NCBI RefSeq assembly: GCF_018476905.1
Contig: NZ_JAHCVK010000001.1
Coordinates: 1,302,001 to 1,366,000, forward strand
Reading direction: 5' to 3'
DNA length: 64,000 bases
Source: Geomobilimonas luticola
GTDB lineage: Bacteria; Desulfobacterota; Desulfuromonadia; Geobacterales; Geobacteraceae
The notes below the pieces were generated by a model. It was not told where the DNA came from, searched no databases, and saw only the letters and a program-made list of their open reading frames with translations. Numbering within the stretch: the stretch's first letter is position 1; the number at the start of each line of letters is the position of its first letter. Of this stretch, positions 13,121 to 23,613 are shown in pieces. The position numbers and the translations under genes were made by a program.

Positions 13121-16075
13121 TTACCAGTTCCCGACCACCGGGACAACGTTCTGCAAGCCCATGCCGAAAGCGCCATAGGTGTCTGTCGGCTCACCCTCCC
13201 AGGCCCAGTTGTTGCTCTTGTCCAGGTACCAGTTCCCGTCGCTGTACACGCCGATCTTGGTGATACCATCGCCGTTCCAGTCACCAGTAACGGGAATCAC
13301 GTTCGAAAGGCCGGCCCCGAAGACGCCATACGTGTCGGTGGGGGTGCCGTCCCAAGCCCAGTTTCTGTTGTTGTCCAGATACCAGATGCCGTCCGCATAA
13401 ATACCGATTTTGGTCTTGCCGTCACCGGTCCAATCGCCGACCACCGGTTTGGCATTGGGAACGCCACTGCCGAAGTACCCCTGTACATCGGTCACTGCGC
13501 CATCCCATGCCAAGTTCTGGTTCATGTCCAGATACCAGATGCCGTCTGCATAAATACCGATTTTGGTCTTGCCGTCGCTGGTCCAGTCGCCGACCACCGG
13601 CTTGGCATTGGGTATCCCGACGCCGAACACACCTTTGATGTCAACCCCTTCGCCGTCCCACTGGCCGTTGCCGTTCATGTCGAGGTACCAGATGCCATCG
13701 ATGAAGACTCCGATCTCGGTCTTGCCATCGCCGTTCCAGTCCCCCACCACCGGAATCGCTCCGGTAAGGCCGATACCGAAAATGCCGAGGCTGTCCGTGG
13801 GGGTACCGTCCCATGCCCAATTCCGGTTCGTATCCAGGTACCAGTAGCTATTGCTGAAGATGCCGATCTTGGCGGCAACTGCAGAGACGAGAGGTGAAGA
13901 GGCATCAAGGTTTATCAGCGCCGGGTGGGGTGTGATGTTCACCGCGACCCCCAACTGGCCGTTGCCGTTCTCCCCGCAGGCCCAGACCGTGCCGTCGATT
14001 TTCAGAGCCACGGTGTGGTACCAACCCGTGGCGATGGCGCTTATGCCGATGAGGTCGCTTGCCTGCACCGGGTTCGTGCGATTGCTGGTGGTGCCATCCC
14101 CCAGCTGGCCGTTGCCGTTATACCCCCAGGCCCAGACCGTGCCGTTGTTTTTCAGTGCCACGGTGTGTTGTGCACCCGCGGCGATGGCGGTTATGCCGGA
14201 GAGGCCGCTCGCATGCACGGGTGTAGTGCGTATGCTGGTGGTACCATCCCCCAGCTGGCCGTAGTAGTTAAACCCCCAGGCCCAGACCGTGCCGTCGTCT
14301 TTTAGCACCACGGTGTGTTCTGCACCCGCGGCGATGGCGGTTATGTCGGAGAGGCCGCTCACCTGCACCGGGGTCGTGCGGTAGGTAGTGGTGCCATCAC
14401 CCAGCTGGCCGTAGTAGTTATACCCCCAAGCCCAGACCGTGCCGTCGTTTTTCAGCACCACGGTGTGGTACCAACCCGCGGCGATGGCGGTTATGCCGGA
14501 GAGGCCGCTCACCTGCACCGGGGTCGTGCGATAGGTAGTGGTGCTATCCCCCAGCTGGCCAAACCCGTTATTCCCGCAGGCCCAGACCGTGCCGTCGTTT
14601 TTCAGCGCCACGGTGTGGTATCCACCTACGGCGATGGCGGTTATGCCGGAGAGGCCACTCACCTGCACCGGCGTCAGACGATCGGTGGTGGTGCCATCCC
14701 CCAGCTGGCCGTAGTAGTTACCCCCCCAGGCCCAGACCGTGCCATCGTTTTTCAGCGCCACGGTGTGGTCTCCACCCGCGGCGATGGCGGTTATGCCGGA
14801 GAGGCCGCTCACCTGCACCGGCGTCAGACGAACGGTGGTGGTGCCATCCCCCAGCTGGCCGTAGTAGTTATCCCCCCAGACCCAGACCGTGCCGTTGTTT
14901 TTCAGCGCCACGGTGTGAAAGGCACCTGCGGCGATGGCGCTTATGCCGATGAGGTCGCTCGCCTGCACCGGGGTCGTGCGTATGCTGGTGGTGCCATCCC
15001 CCAGCTGGCCATAGTTGTTACCCCCCCAGGCCCAGACCGTGCCGTCGTTTTTCAGCGCCACGGTGTGGTACCAACCCGCGGCGATGGCGGTTATGCCGGA
15101 GAGGCCGCTCACCTGCACCGGGGTCGTGCGTATGCTGGTGGTGCCATCCCCCAGTTGGCCGTTGCTGTTATAACCCCAGGCCCAGACCGTGCCGACGTTA
15201 TTCAACGCCATGGTGTGGTGTCCAGCCGCGGCGATGGCGGTTATGCCGGAGAGGCCGCTTACCTGCACCGGCGTTGTGCTGCTAGTAGTGGTGCCATCCC
15301 CCAGCTGGCCGTAGTAGTTATATCCCCAGACCCAGACTGTGCCGTCGTTATTCAACGCCACGGTGTGTTGTGCACCCGCGGCGATGGCGGTTATGCCGGA
15401 GAGGCCGCTCACCTGCACCGGCGTTGTGCTGCTAGTAGTGGTGCCATCCCCCAGCTGGCCGTAGTAGTTATATCCCCAGGCCCAGACCGTGTCGTCGTCT
15501 TTCAGCGCCACGGTGTGTGATTCAGTTCCGGCGATGGCGGTTATGCCGGAGAGGCCGCTCACCTGCACCGGTTTCGTGCGGTAGGTAGTGGTGCCATCCC
15601 CCAGCTCGCCGTTGCCGTTACTCCCCCAGGCCCAGACTGTGCCGTCGTCTTTCAGCGCCACGGTGTGTTTATAACCCGCGGTGATGGCGGTTATGCCGGA
15701 GAGGCCGCTCACCTGCACCGGCGTTGTGCTGCTAGTAGTGGTGCCATCCCCCAGCTGGCCGTAGTAGTTATCCCCCCAGACCCAGACCGTGCCGTCGTTT
15801 TTCAGCGCCACGGTGTGGTCTCCACCCGCGGCGATGGCGGTTATGCCGGAGAGGCCGCTCACCTGCACCGGTTTCGTGCGGTAGGTAGTGGTGCTATCCC
15901 CCAGCTGGCCAAACCCGTTATCCCCCCAGGCCCAGACTGTGCCGTCGTCTTTCAGCGCCACGGTGTGCGCATAACCCGCGGCGATCTGGGGAGTGACAGC
16001 GGCCTGTGCCGGATTCAACAGCGCAAAGCCAAGAAGCAGTATGACGACGCAAATCAGGGAATGGACAGCTTTCAT
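13121..16075 (-). CDS. Secreted RCC1-repeat / FG-GAP-like repeat protein
   Basis: This 984-residue protein has a signal peptide (VVILLLGFALLNPAQA, cleavage near residue 25). Residues 31 to about 727 are 14 RCC1 repeats of 50 residues, each with the pattern HTVALK.DGTVWAWG.N.YGQLGDGTT. They should form two seven-bladed propellers. Residues about 735-984 are five 51-residue repeats of the form PVVGDWNGDGKTKIGIY then GIWYLD, with Asp-rich loops that suggest calcium sites. No membrane anchor or sorting tail is visible. Expression is probably controlled by the GEMM riboswitch upstream. Function is unknown: adhesion or extracellular binding is plausible. RCC1 units are nearly identical at the DNA level. 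Confidence 0.9.
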   Translation of the reverse strand: MKAVHSLICVVILLLGFALLNPAQAAVTPQIAAGYAHTVALKDDGTVWAWGDNGFGQLGDSTTTYRTKPVQVSGLSGITAIAAGGDHTVALKNDGTVWVWGDNYYGQLGDGTTTSSTTPVQVSGLSGITAITAGYKHTVALKDDGTVWAWGSNGNGELGDGTTTYRTKPVQVSGLSGITAIAGTESHTVALKDDDTVWAWGYNYYGQLGDGTTTSSTTPVQVSGLSGITAIAAGAQHTVALNNDGTVWVWGYNYYGQLGDGTTTSSTTPVQVSGLSGITAIAAAGHHTMALNNVGTVWAWGYNSNGQLGDGTTSIRTTPVQVSGLSGITAIAAGWYHTVALKNDGTVWAWGGNNYGQLGDGTTSIRTTPVQASDLIGISAIAAGAFHTVALKNNGTVWVWGDNYYGQLGDGTTTVRLTPVQVSGLSGITAIAAGGDHTVALKNDGTVWAWGGNYYGQLGDGTTTDRLTPVQVSGLSGITAIAVGGYHTVALKNDGTVWACGNNGFGQLGDSTTTYRTTPVQVSGLSGITAIAAGWYHTVVLKNDGTVWAWGYNYYGQLGDGTTTYRTTPVQVSGLSDITAIAAGAEHTVVLKDDGTVWAWGFNYYGQLGDGTTSIRTTPVHASGLSGITAIAAGAQHTVALKNNGTVWAWGYNGNGQLGDGTTSNRTNPVQASDLIGISAIATGWYHTVALKIDGTVWACGENGNGQLGVAVNITPHPALINLDASSPLVSAVAAKIGIFSNSYWYLDTNRNWAWDGTPTDSLGIFGIGLTGAIPVVGDWNGDGKTEIGVFIDGIWYLDMNGNGQWDGEGVDIKGVFGVGIPNAKPVVGDWTSDGKTKIGIYADGIWYLDMNQNLAWDGAVTDVQGYFGSGVPNAKPVVGDWTGDGKTKIGIYADGIWYLDNNRNWAWDGTPTDTYGVFGAGLSNVIPVTGDWNGDGITKIGVYSDGNWYLDKSNNWAWEGEPTDTYGAFGMGLQNVVPVVGNW
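13895..15985 (-). repeat. Fourteen tandem 150-bp repeats encoding RCC1 blades
   Basis: The unit recurs every 150 bases in phase, with long identical blocks (for example ACCTGCACCGG and CCCAGACCGTGCC) and differences clustered at the blade-tip codons. The last unit, at 13895, is shorter. The near identity implies recent unequal crossing-over or gene conversion. Confidence 0.95.
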
Positions 16076-16150
16076 CTTGGGTAACCTCTTTAAATATCAA
16101 TGGAGAATGTATCGAAAGGTAGTGGTGTCGCTGCTCCAGGCGTTATTAAC

Positions 16151-16190
16151 GAAAAAACGCCCGCCTCCGGTTCTGCCGAAAGCGGGCGTC
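16151..16190 (-). terminator. Riboswitch expression-platform terminator
   Basis: Arms ACGCCCGC (16182-16189) and GCGGGCGT (16157-16164) followed by TTTTTTC form an intrinsic terminator in the leader, 51 bases after the aptamer and 75 bases before the RCC1 start codon. Its position implies ligand-controlled premature termination. Confidence 0.9.
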
Positions 16191-16239
16191 TATTCGTTCC
16201 AGGGGGAGTAGGTGCCTTGGGAAACGGTCCGAATAATGC

Positions 16240-16328
16240 AGTTCTCTTCGGCTACTGGGCTGCCTCGATGGCGAGGCCCCTGGCTTTGCGTCCCCGGATC
16301 GCTCCGGGTTTGCTCTTGTCAGAAAACT
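16240..16328 (-). promoter_or_regulatory. GEMM-I riboswitch, probable cGAMP type
   Basis: The leader contains the GEMM-I core: GAGCAAACC, a stem CCCGGA-GCGA-UCCGGG with a GNRA tetraloop, the hallmark GGACGCAAAGCC, and a second stem GGGGCCUCG-CCAU-CGAGG. P1 forms from AGUUUUCU (16321-16328) and AGAGAACU (16240-16247). The base preceding GCAAACC (equivalent to G20 of the Vc2 c-di-GMP riboswitch) is A. In Geobacter the A20 variant is known to favour 3',3'-cGAMP. A terminator follows. The aptamer call is strong. Ligand choice rests on a hand alignment. Confidence 0.88.
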
Positions 16329-16344
16329 ATTATAATTTTTTTAC

Positions 16345-16374
16345 AAGCTACCATTTGCTTGAGCGTAGTGTCAA
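16345..16374 (-). promoter_or_regulatory. Probable promoter of the riboswitch-RCC1 transcript
   Basis: A consensus -35 TTGACA (16369-16374) is followed after 18 bases by a weak -10 TAGCTT (16345-16350). Transcription would start a few bases before the P1 helix. A better-looking TATAAT at 16329-16334 is too close to P1 to serve. Confidence 0.5.
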
Positions 16375-16479
16375 TAAAATTGCTACGCAAAATACTGCAC
16401 TGGATGCAATAAAGCCCCACAGTCTATGCGGTTGAGAAGGCTTTTCTGTTTAGCTAACTGTCTGAAATATTGTAACTTT

Positions 16480-17405
16480 GGGAGCTCGTCGAGGAAGAGG
16501 ACGCCGTTGTGGGAAAGGGAGACCTCCCCCGGTCGGGGGGTGTTGCCGCCGCCGATCAGGCCGATGTCGGAGATGGTGTGGTGGGGAGACCGGTAAGGGC
16601 GGTGGGCGATGAGGGAGCGCTCCCGTTCCAGGAGCCCCATGACGCTGTAGATCTTGGTGGTTTCCAGCGCCTCGTCGAAGGACATGCGCGGCAGGATGGA
16701 GGGGATGCGGCGGGCCAGCATGGTCTTGCCGGAGCCTGGGGGGCCGAGAAGCAGGATGTTATGGGCACCGGCGGCCGCCACCTCAAGCGCACGCTTGGCG
16801 TGCTCCTGCCCCTTTACCTCGGCGAAGTCCTCGCTGTAGTCGGAATTCTGCCGGAACAGCTCCTCCACGTTCACCGTGCAGGGGGGAATGGCCCGGGTTC
16901 CGTTGAGAAACTCCACAACCTCAGCCAGTTCCCGCACCCCGATGACCTCCACACCTTCCACGACTGCTCCTTCGGGAGCGTTGTCCAGGGGGACGATGAT
17001 GCCGGCGAAGCCTGCCGTGCGGGCGGCGACGGCCACGGGGAGGCACCCCCGGACCGGCTTGACGCTTCCGTCCAGGGAAAGCTCACCCAGGATGAGGTAG
17101 TCGGTGAGGCGCGGGCTCCTGACGACACCGGTGGCGGCGAGGATGCCGATGGCGATGGGGAGGTCGAAGGCGGTCCCTTCCTTTTTCAGGTCGGCGGGGG
17201 CGAGGTTGACGGTGATTTTTCGCTGGGGAAAGTCGTAGCCGGCGTTCTTGAGGGCCGACTTGACACGGTCCTTGCTTTCCTTGACCGCGCCGTCCGGAAG
17301 GCCGACGGTGGCAAACTGGGGGAGCCCCTGGGCGATGTCCACTTCCACGTCGACCGGAATGGCGTCGATGCCGAGCAGGGCGCTGCTTAAGACCTTGGCG
17401 AGCAT
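16480..17405 (-). pseudogene. comM: comM/yifB 5' fragment (308 codons)
   Basis: The start codon at 17405 follows GGGAGGTGAC. The protein matches ComM/YifB: N-terminal S5-like domain ([29 protein letters not shown]), then the Mg-chelatase AAA+ domain with Walker [17 protein letters not shown] and ends at Walker B VLFLDELP. After codon 308 the frame enters foreign sequence and stops at 16383. ComM is a helicase that aids branch migration during natural transformation. Loss of the rest of the ATPase makes it inactive. The next 43 codons are at 12813-12941. Confidence 0.95.
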
Positions 17406-17495
17406 GTCACCTCCCTGGAATACAGTTAGAGGTGGCTAATGTATACCAGCAGGGTTTGTTTGCCAAGGAATTTTGTGGGGCAGAGGGGGTAAGAC

Positions 17496-17527
17496 TGCGC
17501 CGGCATGGAAGATGTTGTGCCGGCGCA
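17496..17527 (-). other. GC hairpin downstream of trxB
   Basis: Arms TGCGCCGGCA (17496-17505) and TGCCGGCGCA (17518-17527) form a 10-bp stem nine bases past the trxB stop. No T-run follows. It may be a 3' stabiliser or weak terminator. Confidence 0.5.
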
Positions 17528-17535
17528 GGTCGGAT

Positions 17536-19390
<1,855 letters not shown>

Positions 19391-19445
19391 TGAAACCGGC
19401 GGTACCGATGTCATTGTAAGGGCACCCGGTGCCCGGAGTAATTGC

Positions 19446-20477
19446 ATGCACGCTGAAGCACACCTGGACAAAAGCATCGCCGGTCGGTTCAAGTACGCCA
19501 TAATCCTGACATCGCTCACCCTGATCGCCGAGGTGATCGGCGGGTTCTGGACCAATTCCCTGGCCCTCCTCTCCGACGCCGCCCACGTCTTTCTCGACCT
19601 GTTCGCGCTCCTGCTGTCGCTTCTGGCCATAAAACTCGCCGCATTCCCGGCGTCCGATACCCGCACCTTCGGCTGGCACCGGGCCGAGGTGTTCGCCTCC
19701 TTCATCAACGGCGCATCGGTGTTCCTGATGGCCATTGGCATATTTTACGAGGCATGGGGGAGGCTGTTCCGTCCGGAAGAGGTGAAGAGCCTTCCCATGT
19801 TCATCATCGCCGCCATCGGCCTGGTCATGAACCTGGTATCGGCATCGGCGCTCCACAGCCATTCCCACGACGATCTCAACGTCCGGAGCGCGTTTCTCCA
19901 TGTCATCGGCGACGCGGCCGCATCGGTGGGGGTCATTGCCGGCGGCATCGTCATGTACTTCACCGGCTGGTTCGTGCTGGACGCCATAATCTCGGTGGGG
20001 ATAGGCGTGGTGATCTTCTGGGGGGCCTGGCGTGTCCTGCGGGAATCCACCCATATACTGCTGGAAGGGGTGCCGCGGGGGATGAGCACGGCCGAGGTTG
20101 CCGACGCGATCCGCTCCGTCGCGGGGGTGAATGACGTCCACCACCTCAATCTCTGGACCATCTGCTCCCACATCCTGGCCCTCTCTGCCCATATCGACGT
20201 CGAACCGGAGTACAAGGGAAAGCAGGCGATGGTGCTCCGGGAGATCGAGGAACTGCTCCTGGCGTCGTACCATATTTCCCATACCACCCTGCAGGTGGAG
20301 TGCACCATGTGCATCGAGACGCCGATGCTCAAGGAGTTGCGCCACCGGCCGCGCAAGGGGCTCCACGGGCATGGACACGGTCATGGGCATGGACACAGCC
20401 ATGGCCATGGCACGTGCAGTCATGACCACCATGGCCATGATCATGGCCACGGGGACGACCATGACCATGAAAAATGA
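19446..20477 (+). CDS. Cation diffusion facilitator metal exporter with His-rich tail
   Basis: This 343-residue protein has six predicted membrane helices, the zinc-site pattern (LLSDAAHVFLDL and, in helix 5, FLHVIGDAAASVGV) and a cytoplasmic C-terminal domain (VHHLNLWTICSHILALSAHI). This matches the CDF family (CzcD/ZitB type), which exports Zn, Co or Cd in exchange for protons. The last 45 residues are an unusual His-Gly-Asp run, with about 20 histidines, likely to bind metal. The His-rich stretch normally lies between helices 4 and 5 in ZitB-type proteins. Confidence 0.92.
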   Translation: MHAEAHLDKSIAGRFKYAIILTSLTLIAEVIGGFWTNSLALLSDAAHVFLDLFALLLSLLAIKLAAFPASDTRTFGWHRAEVFASFINGASVFLMAIGIFYEAWGRLFRPEEVKSLPMFIIAAIGLVMNLVSASALHSHSHDDLNVRSAFLHVIGDAAASVGVIAGGIVMYFTGWFVLDAIISVGIGVVIFWGAWRVLRESTHILLEGVPRGMSTAEVADAIRSVAGVNDVHHLNLWTICSHILALSAHIDVEPEYKGKQAMVLREIEELLLASYHISHTTLQVECTMCIETPMLKELRHRPRKGLHGHGHGHGHGHSHGHGTCSHDHHGHDHGHGDDHDHEK

Positions 20478-20547
20478 AAATCAGCCGTTGCTTGCAACCG
20501 CACTGCGAATCTGACTACGTGGCCAGGGGACCGTCCCCGGAGATTTC

Positions 20548-21756
20548 ATGCTTGATTACGTCCTCATCCAGGAAGCGGCCGACCGCCTGAAGAAGCGGGT
20601 GCGGCGCACCGAACTTATCCATTCCCACCACTTCAGCGATACGCTCGCCTATCCCATCCATTTCAAGTGCGAGAACCTGCAGCGGACCGGTTCGTTCAAG
20701 ATCCGCGGTGCACTGAATTTCATGACCTCCCAGCCGCGGGAATCCCTGCGGAATGGGGTAATTACCGCTTCGGCCGGCAACCACGCCCAGGGTGTGGCCT
20801 TTTCCGCCGACCTGCTGGGGGTGAAGGCCACGGTCTACATGCCCGAGGCGACCCCCCTGCAGAAGGTGCTCGCCACCCGCGACTACGGGGCTGAGGTGGT
20901 CCTGACCGGAAAGAATTTCGACGAGGCGTATGCCGCGGCGGTGCAGGCGGGCAAATCGAGCGGCGCGCTGTTCGTCCACCCCTTCGACGACCCGCTGGTC
21001 ATGGCGGGGCAGGGGACCATCGGCCTGGAGGTGCTGGAGGAAATTCCCGATCTGGCCAACATCCTGGTCCCCATCGGCGGCGGCGGACTGATCGCCGGGA
21101 TCGTCACCGCCATCAAGGAGACCCACCCTCATGTGCGGGTAATCGGCGTGGAGTCGGCGGCGGCCCCTTCCATGCACTATTCCCTCAAGAAGGGGAGCAT
21201 CATGGCTGCTCCCCTGACGGTCACCCTGGCCGACGGCATAGCGGTCAAGCGGGTCGGGAAGAAGACTTTTCCCATCGTGCGGGAGCTGGTGGACGAGGTG
21301 GTGCTCGTGGAGGAGGAGGAGATCGCCCAGGCGATCGTGGCGCTCCTGGAACGGACCAAACTGCTGGTGGAAGGGGCGGGAGCGGTTACCCTGGCGGCGC
21401 TCCTGAACCACCGGGTCAGGGATATCGCCGGCAAGACCGTCTGTGTCCTGTCGGGGGGAAACATCGACGTCAAGACCATCGCGCTGGTGGTTGAGCGGGG
21501 GCTGCTGGCGGCGGGGCGCTACCTGAAGCTGAAGGTGGAACTGGACGACGTCCCCGGCTCACTGGCCCGTCTCTCGACAGACATCGCCGAAACCCGTGCC
21601 AATATCTCCCTCATTACCCACGACCGGCGTTCCAAATCGCTCCCCATCGGCCGGGCAGAAGTCCTCCTGGAGCTGGAAACCCGCGGCTTTGACCACATCC
21701 AGCAGGTGGTTGGCTACCTCAACAGCCAGGGATACGAGGTCGAGGTAATGAAATAA
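20548..21756 (+). CDS. ilvA: Threonine ammonia-lyase (threonine dehydratase)
   Basis: This 402-residue enzyme makes 2-oxobutanoate from threonine, the first step of isoleucine synthesis. It has the PLP lysine in TGSFKIRGALNFM, substrate loop SAGNHAQGV, the glycine loop VPIGGGGLIAGIV and a single C-terminal ACT domain starting near VELDDVPGSLARL (about residue 330). The one-ACT architecture is that of the shorter ilvA/tdcB class rather than E. coli IlvA with two regulatory lobes. G. sulfurreducens also uses a citramalate route to isoleucine, so this enzyme may be secondary. Confidence 0.92.
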   Translation: MLDYVLIQEAADRLKKRVRRTELIHSHHFSDTLAYPIHFKCENLQRTGSFKIRGALNFMTSQPRESLRNGVITASAGNHAQGVAFSADLLGVKATVYMPEATPLQKVLATRDYGAEVVLTGKNFDEAYAAAVQAGKSSGALFVHPFDDPLVMAGQGTIGLEVLEEIPDLANILVPIGGGGLIAGIVTAIKETHPHVRVIGVESAAAPSMHYSLKKGSIMAAPLTVTLADGIAVKRVGKKTFPIVRELVDEVVLVEEEEIAQAIVALLERTKLLVEGAGAVTLAALLNHRVRDIAGKTVCVLSGGNIDVKTIALVVERGLLAAGRYLKLKVELDDVPGSLARLSTDIAETRANISLITHDRRSKSLPIGRAEVLLELETRGFDHIQQVVGYLNSQGYEVEVMK

Positions 21757-21800
21757 GGCAAGGCAAGGGGCGATAGGTAATAGGCGATAGGTGAATTTTC

Positions 21801-22487
21801 CTAAAGCCTCGTGCCTCGTGCCCCGAGCCTGTTTTCGATGAACTCCCTCGTCAGGGGGGCGTCGTTTTCTCTGTCCCGCAATTCAGGCCTCTGCAGGTCT
21901 TCAATCGTATCCACATCGTACCAGCCGGGGAGGAGCGCCACCCGGATCCCCGCTTCAGCTGCTTTGCCAAGGCTCTTCGCCAGTACATCACTCCGCGACC
22001 ATTCGATCCCTCTGAACAGCTCAGCATGCATCTCCCCCAGGGCGACGAGATAATACCCGCCGTCCTCGCTCGGGCCGAAGACCGCCGCCTTGCCATTTGT
22101 CAGGTTGGCGAAGGCGTTTTCGATGAAGGCGAGGGGGAGGTCCGGCGAGTCGCTGCCGATGATGGCCACACCTTGGTAACCATGGGCGAAAGCGGTGCTG
22201 AAGGCGTTAGCCATGCGTTCCCCCAGGTCTTTCCCCTGCTGGGGGAAGAGAGGAAGCGATGGGGCAAGCTGGCGGAAAAAGGGTTCTGCGCCCGGTTCGT
22301 CCACGTAAAAAAGCATGTGATCGATGCCTGCCAGGCGGGAGGTCCGGCAGAGGGTATCCCGGAGCATGCATTCGTAGAGCCGGCCAGCTTCAACAGCGGT
22401 AAGAGGGGGGATAAGGCGGGTCTTTACCCGGCCGGGAACGGGGTGTTTGGCAAAGATGATGAGGGCCTGCTTACGGGGTTGGGGCAT
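21801..22487 (-). CDS. DUF2064 / TIGR04282-family glycosyltransferase-like protein
   Basis: This 228-residue protein opens with IIFAKHPVPGRVKTRL and has GVAIIGSDSPDLPLAFIENAF and AVFGPSEDGGYYLVAL, the signature blocks of the TIGR04282 family with a GT-A-like nucleotide-binding fold. Members often sit in lipid or hopanoid gene sets, but the reaction is not established. The neighbours here (ilvA convergent, folE2 upstream on the same strand 240 bases away) do not add information. Confidence 0.85.
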   Translation of the reverse strand: MPQPRKQALIIFAKHPVPGRVKTRLIPPLTAVEAGRLYECMLRDTLCRTSRLAGIDHMLFYVDEPGAEPFFRQLAPSLPLFPQQGKDLGERMANAFSTAFAHGYQGVAIIGSDSPDLPLAFIENAFANLTNGKAAVFGPSEDGGYYLVALGEMHAELFRGIEWSRSDVLAKSLGKAAEAGIRVALLPGWYDVDTIEDLQRPELRDRENDAPLTREFIENRLGARGTRL

Positions 22488-22728
22488 AAGATGTTGTTTT
22501 GTAAGGAAATGGCAATATGGCGGTGAAAGTCCGTAAAACCGCTGCTGTCAAGGTTTTGACAAGGGGCTGACAAACAAAAAGTCTAGCGTTTTCCACAATT
22601 TCGGAGCTTTTCAACAGGGTTTTGAACAGGTGCTGTTAGTCCGCGGTTGATAACGACTTACGGCCGGCGGCATCCGTTTCCCCCCGTTACGGCGCTAACT
22701 CCAGGGATTCATTGCTGTTATGCCGCTG

Positions 22729-23613
22729 TTACCGCTTATCTCGCTCCACTGCCGCATAGGCAGAATGGTTGTGGATCGATTCGAAATTTTCCGCCTCGAC
22801 CGAGAACCAGCTGATGTTCTCGTCGGCAGTGAGGCGCAATGTCGCTTCCCGGACCATGTCCTCCACGAACCGGGGGTTTTCGAACGCCTGCTCGGTGACG
22901 AATTTCTCGTCCTGGCGCTTGAGGAGTGAATAGACGGGGGAACTGCCGCAGCTCTCCATGAGCGTCACCAGGTCCTCGATCCAGATGAATTCCCGGTAGC
23001 GAACCTGGACAGTCATGACGGAGCGCTGGTTGTGGGCGCCGTACCGGGAGAGCTCCTTGCTGCAGGGGCAGAGAGAGGTGAGGGGGACCCGCACCTCCAG
23101 TACGAAATCGAAGGTGTCGTTCAGGCTCGCCCGGAAGGCGCAGGTGTATTCCATGAGGCTCCGCGCGCCGGAGACCGGGGCCCGCTTCTCGATGAAGTAG
23201 GGGAACTCTATCTCCAGGTGGGCGCTGGAGGCCCCCAGTTTCTGCTTCATCTCCTCCAGCATGGTCTCCATCTTGTCCAGGGCGATCTGCTCCCGGTAGC
23301 TGTTGAGGATCTCCACGAAGCGGCTCATGTGGGTCCCCTTGAACTGGTGGGGGAGGTCCACGTACATGTTGACCCGGGCCACCGTGTGCTGGACCTTCTT
23401 CAGCTTGTCCATCACCACGATGGGGTAGGAGATGTCCTTCACTCCCACCTTGTTGATGGGAACCCGGCGGGTGTCGCGGGATTTCTGGACGTCGTGGAGG
23501 ATCGGGGACCGGGGATCGGGGACCGGGGACTGAGAAGCGGCAGCCGGCGAATGATCGCTGGTGGCTGGTGTTGTGCGATTGGAGACAGAGGATCGGGGTT
23601 TTCTGGTTTTCAT
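22729..23613 (-). CDS. folE2: GTP cyclohydrolase FolE2 (type IB)
   Basis: This 294-residue enzyme converts GTP to dihydroneopterin triphosphate for folate and queuosine. The FolE2 core starts at [19 protein letters not shown] (about residue 37) and has the metal-binding [18 protein letters not shown] and [11 protein letters not shown]. The first 36 residues, rich in Ser and Pro, are not part of the usual family and are encoded by tandem GGGGATC/GGGGACC-type repeats. No start codon lies nearer to the core, so the extension is probably translated. The start overlaps the queC stop as ATGA. Confidence 0.92.
   Translation of the reverse strand: MKTRKPRSSVSNRTTPATSDHSPAAASQSPVPDPRSPILHDVQKSRDTRRVPINKVGVKDISYPIVVMDKLKKVQHTVARVNMYVDLPHQFKGTHMSRFVEILNSYREQIALDKMETMLEEMKQKLGASSAHLEIEFPYFIEKRAPVSGARSLMEYTCAFRASLNDTFDFVLEVRVPLTSLCPCSKELSRYGAHNQRSVMTVQVRYREFIWIEDLVTLMESCGSSPVYSLLKRQDEKFVTEQAFENPRFVEDMVREATLRLTADENISWFSVEAENFESIHNHSAYAAVERDKR
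23501..23531. repeat. Short tandem repeats inside the folE2 N-terminus
   Basis: The sequence alternates ATCGGGGACCGGGG twice and continues GGACTGAG, coding for the Pro/Ser-rich extension of FolE2. It is probably slippage-prone. Confidence 0.8.

Larger units (their letters stand above)
12942..16479. mobile_element. 3.5 kb insert within comM carrying the riboswitch-RCC1 unit
   Basis: Removing 12942-16479 rejoins CTCCC and GGAG into the expected CTC CCG GAG of comM, so the insert boundaries are visible to the base, with no target duplication or deletion. The outer 130 bases on each side are A+T-rich and share the short motif GTT(A/C)CAATATT in inverted orientation. No transposase or integrase is encoded inside. 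The element type is unknown. It may have been moved in trans or lost its mobility gene. Confidence 0.7.

Noticed and set aside
14315-15520. Long plus-strand frames with HGDGGYAGEAAHLHR repeats
   Set aside because: They are antisense to the RCC1 repeats; the period and composition come from the 150-base repeats, and no ribosome site is present.
13895-15985. Regular 150-base repeats as a CRISPR array
   Set aside because: Units are too long, translate in one frame and encode RCC1 blades; no cas genes.
16329-16334. TATAAT as the -10 of the RCC1 transcript
   Set aside because: It touches the first base of riboswitch P1, so transcription from it would omit half of the helix. The TTGACA at 16369 fits better.
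22488-22728. preQ1 or other riboswitch upstream of folE2/queC genes
   Set aside because: The gap is downstream of folE2, and no preQ1 aptamer motif is seen there or before rhlE.
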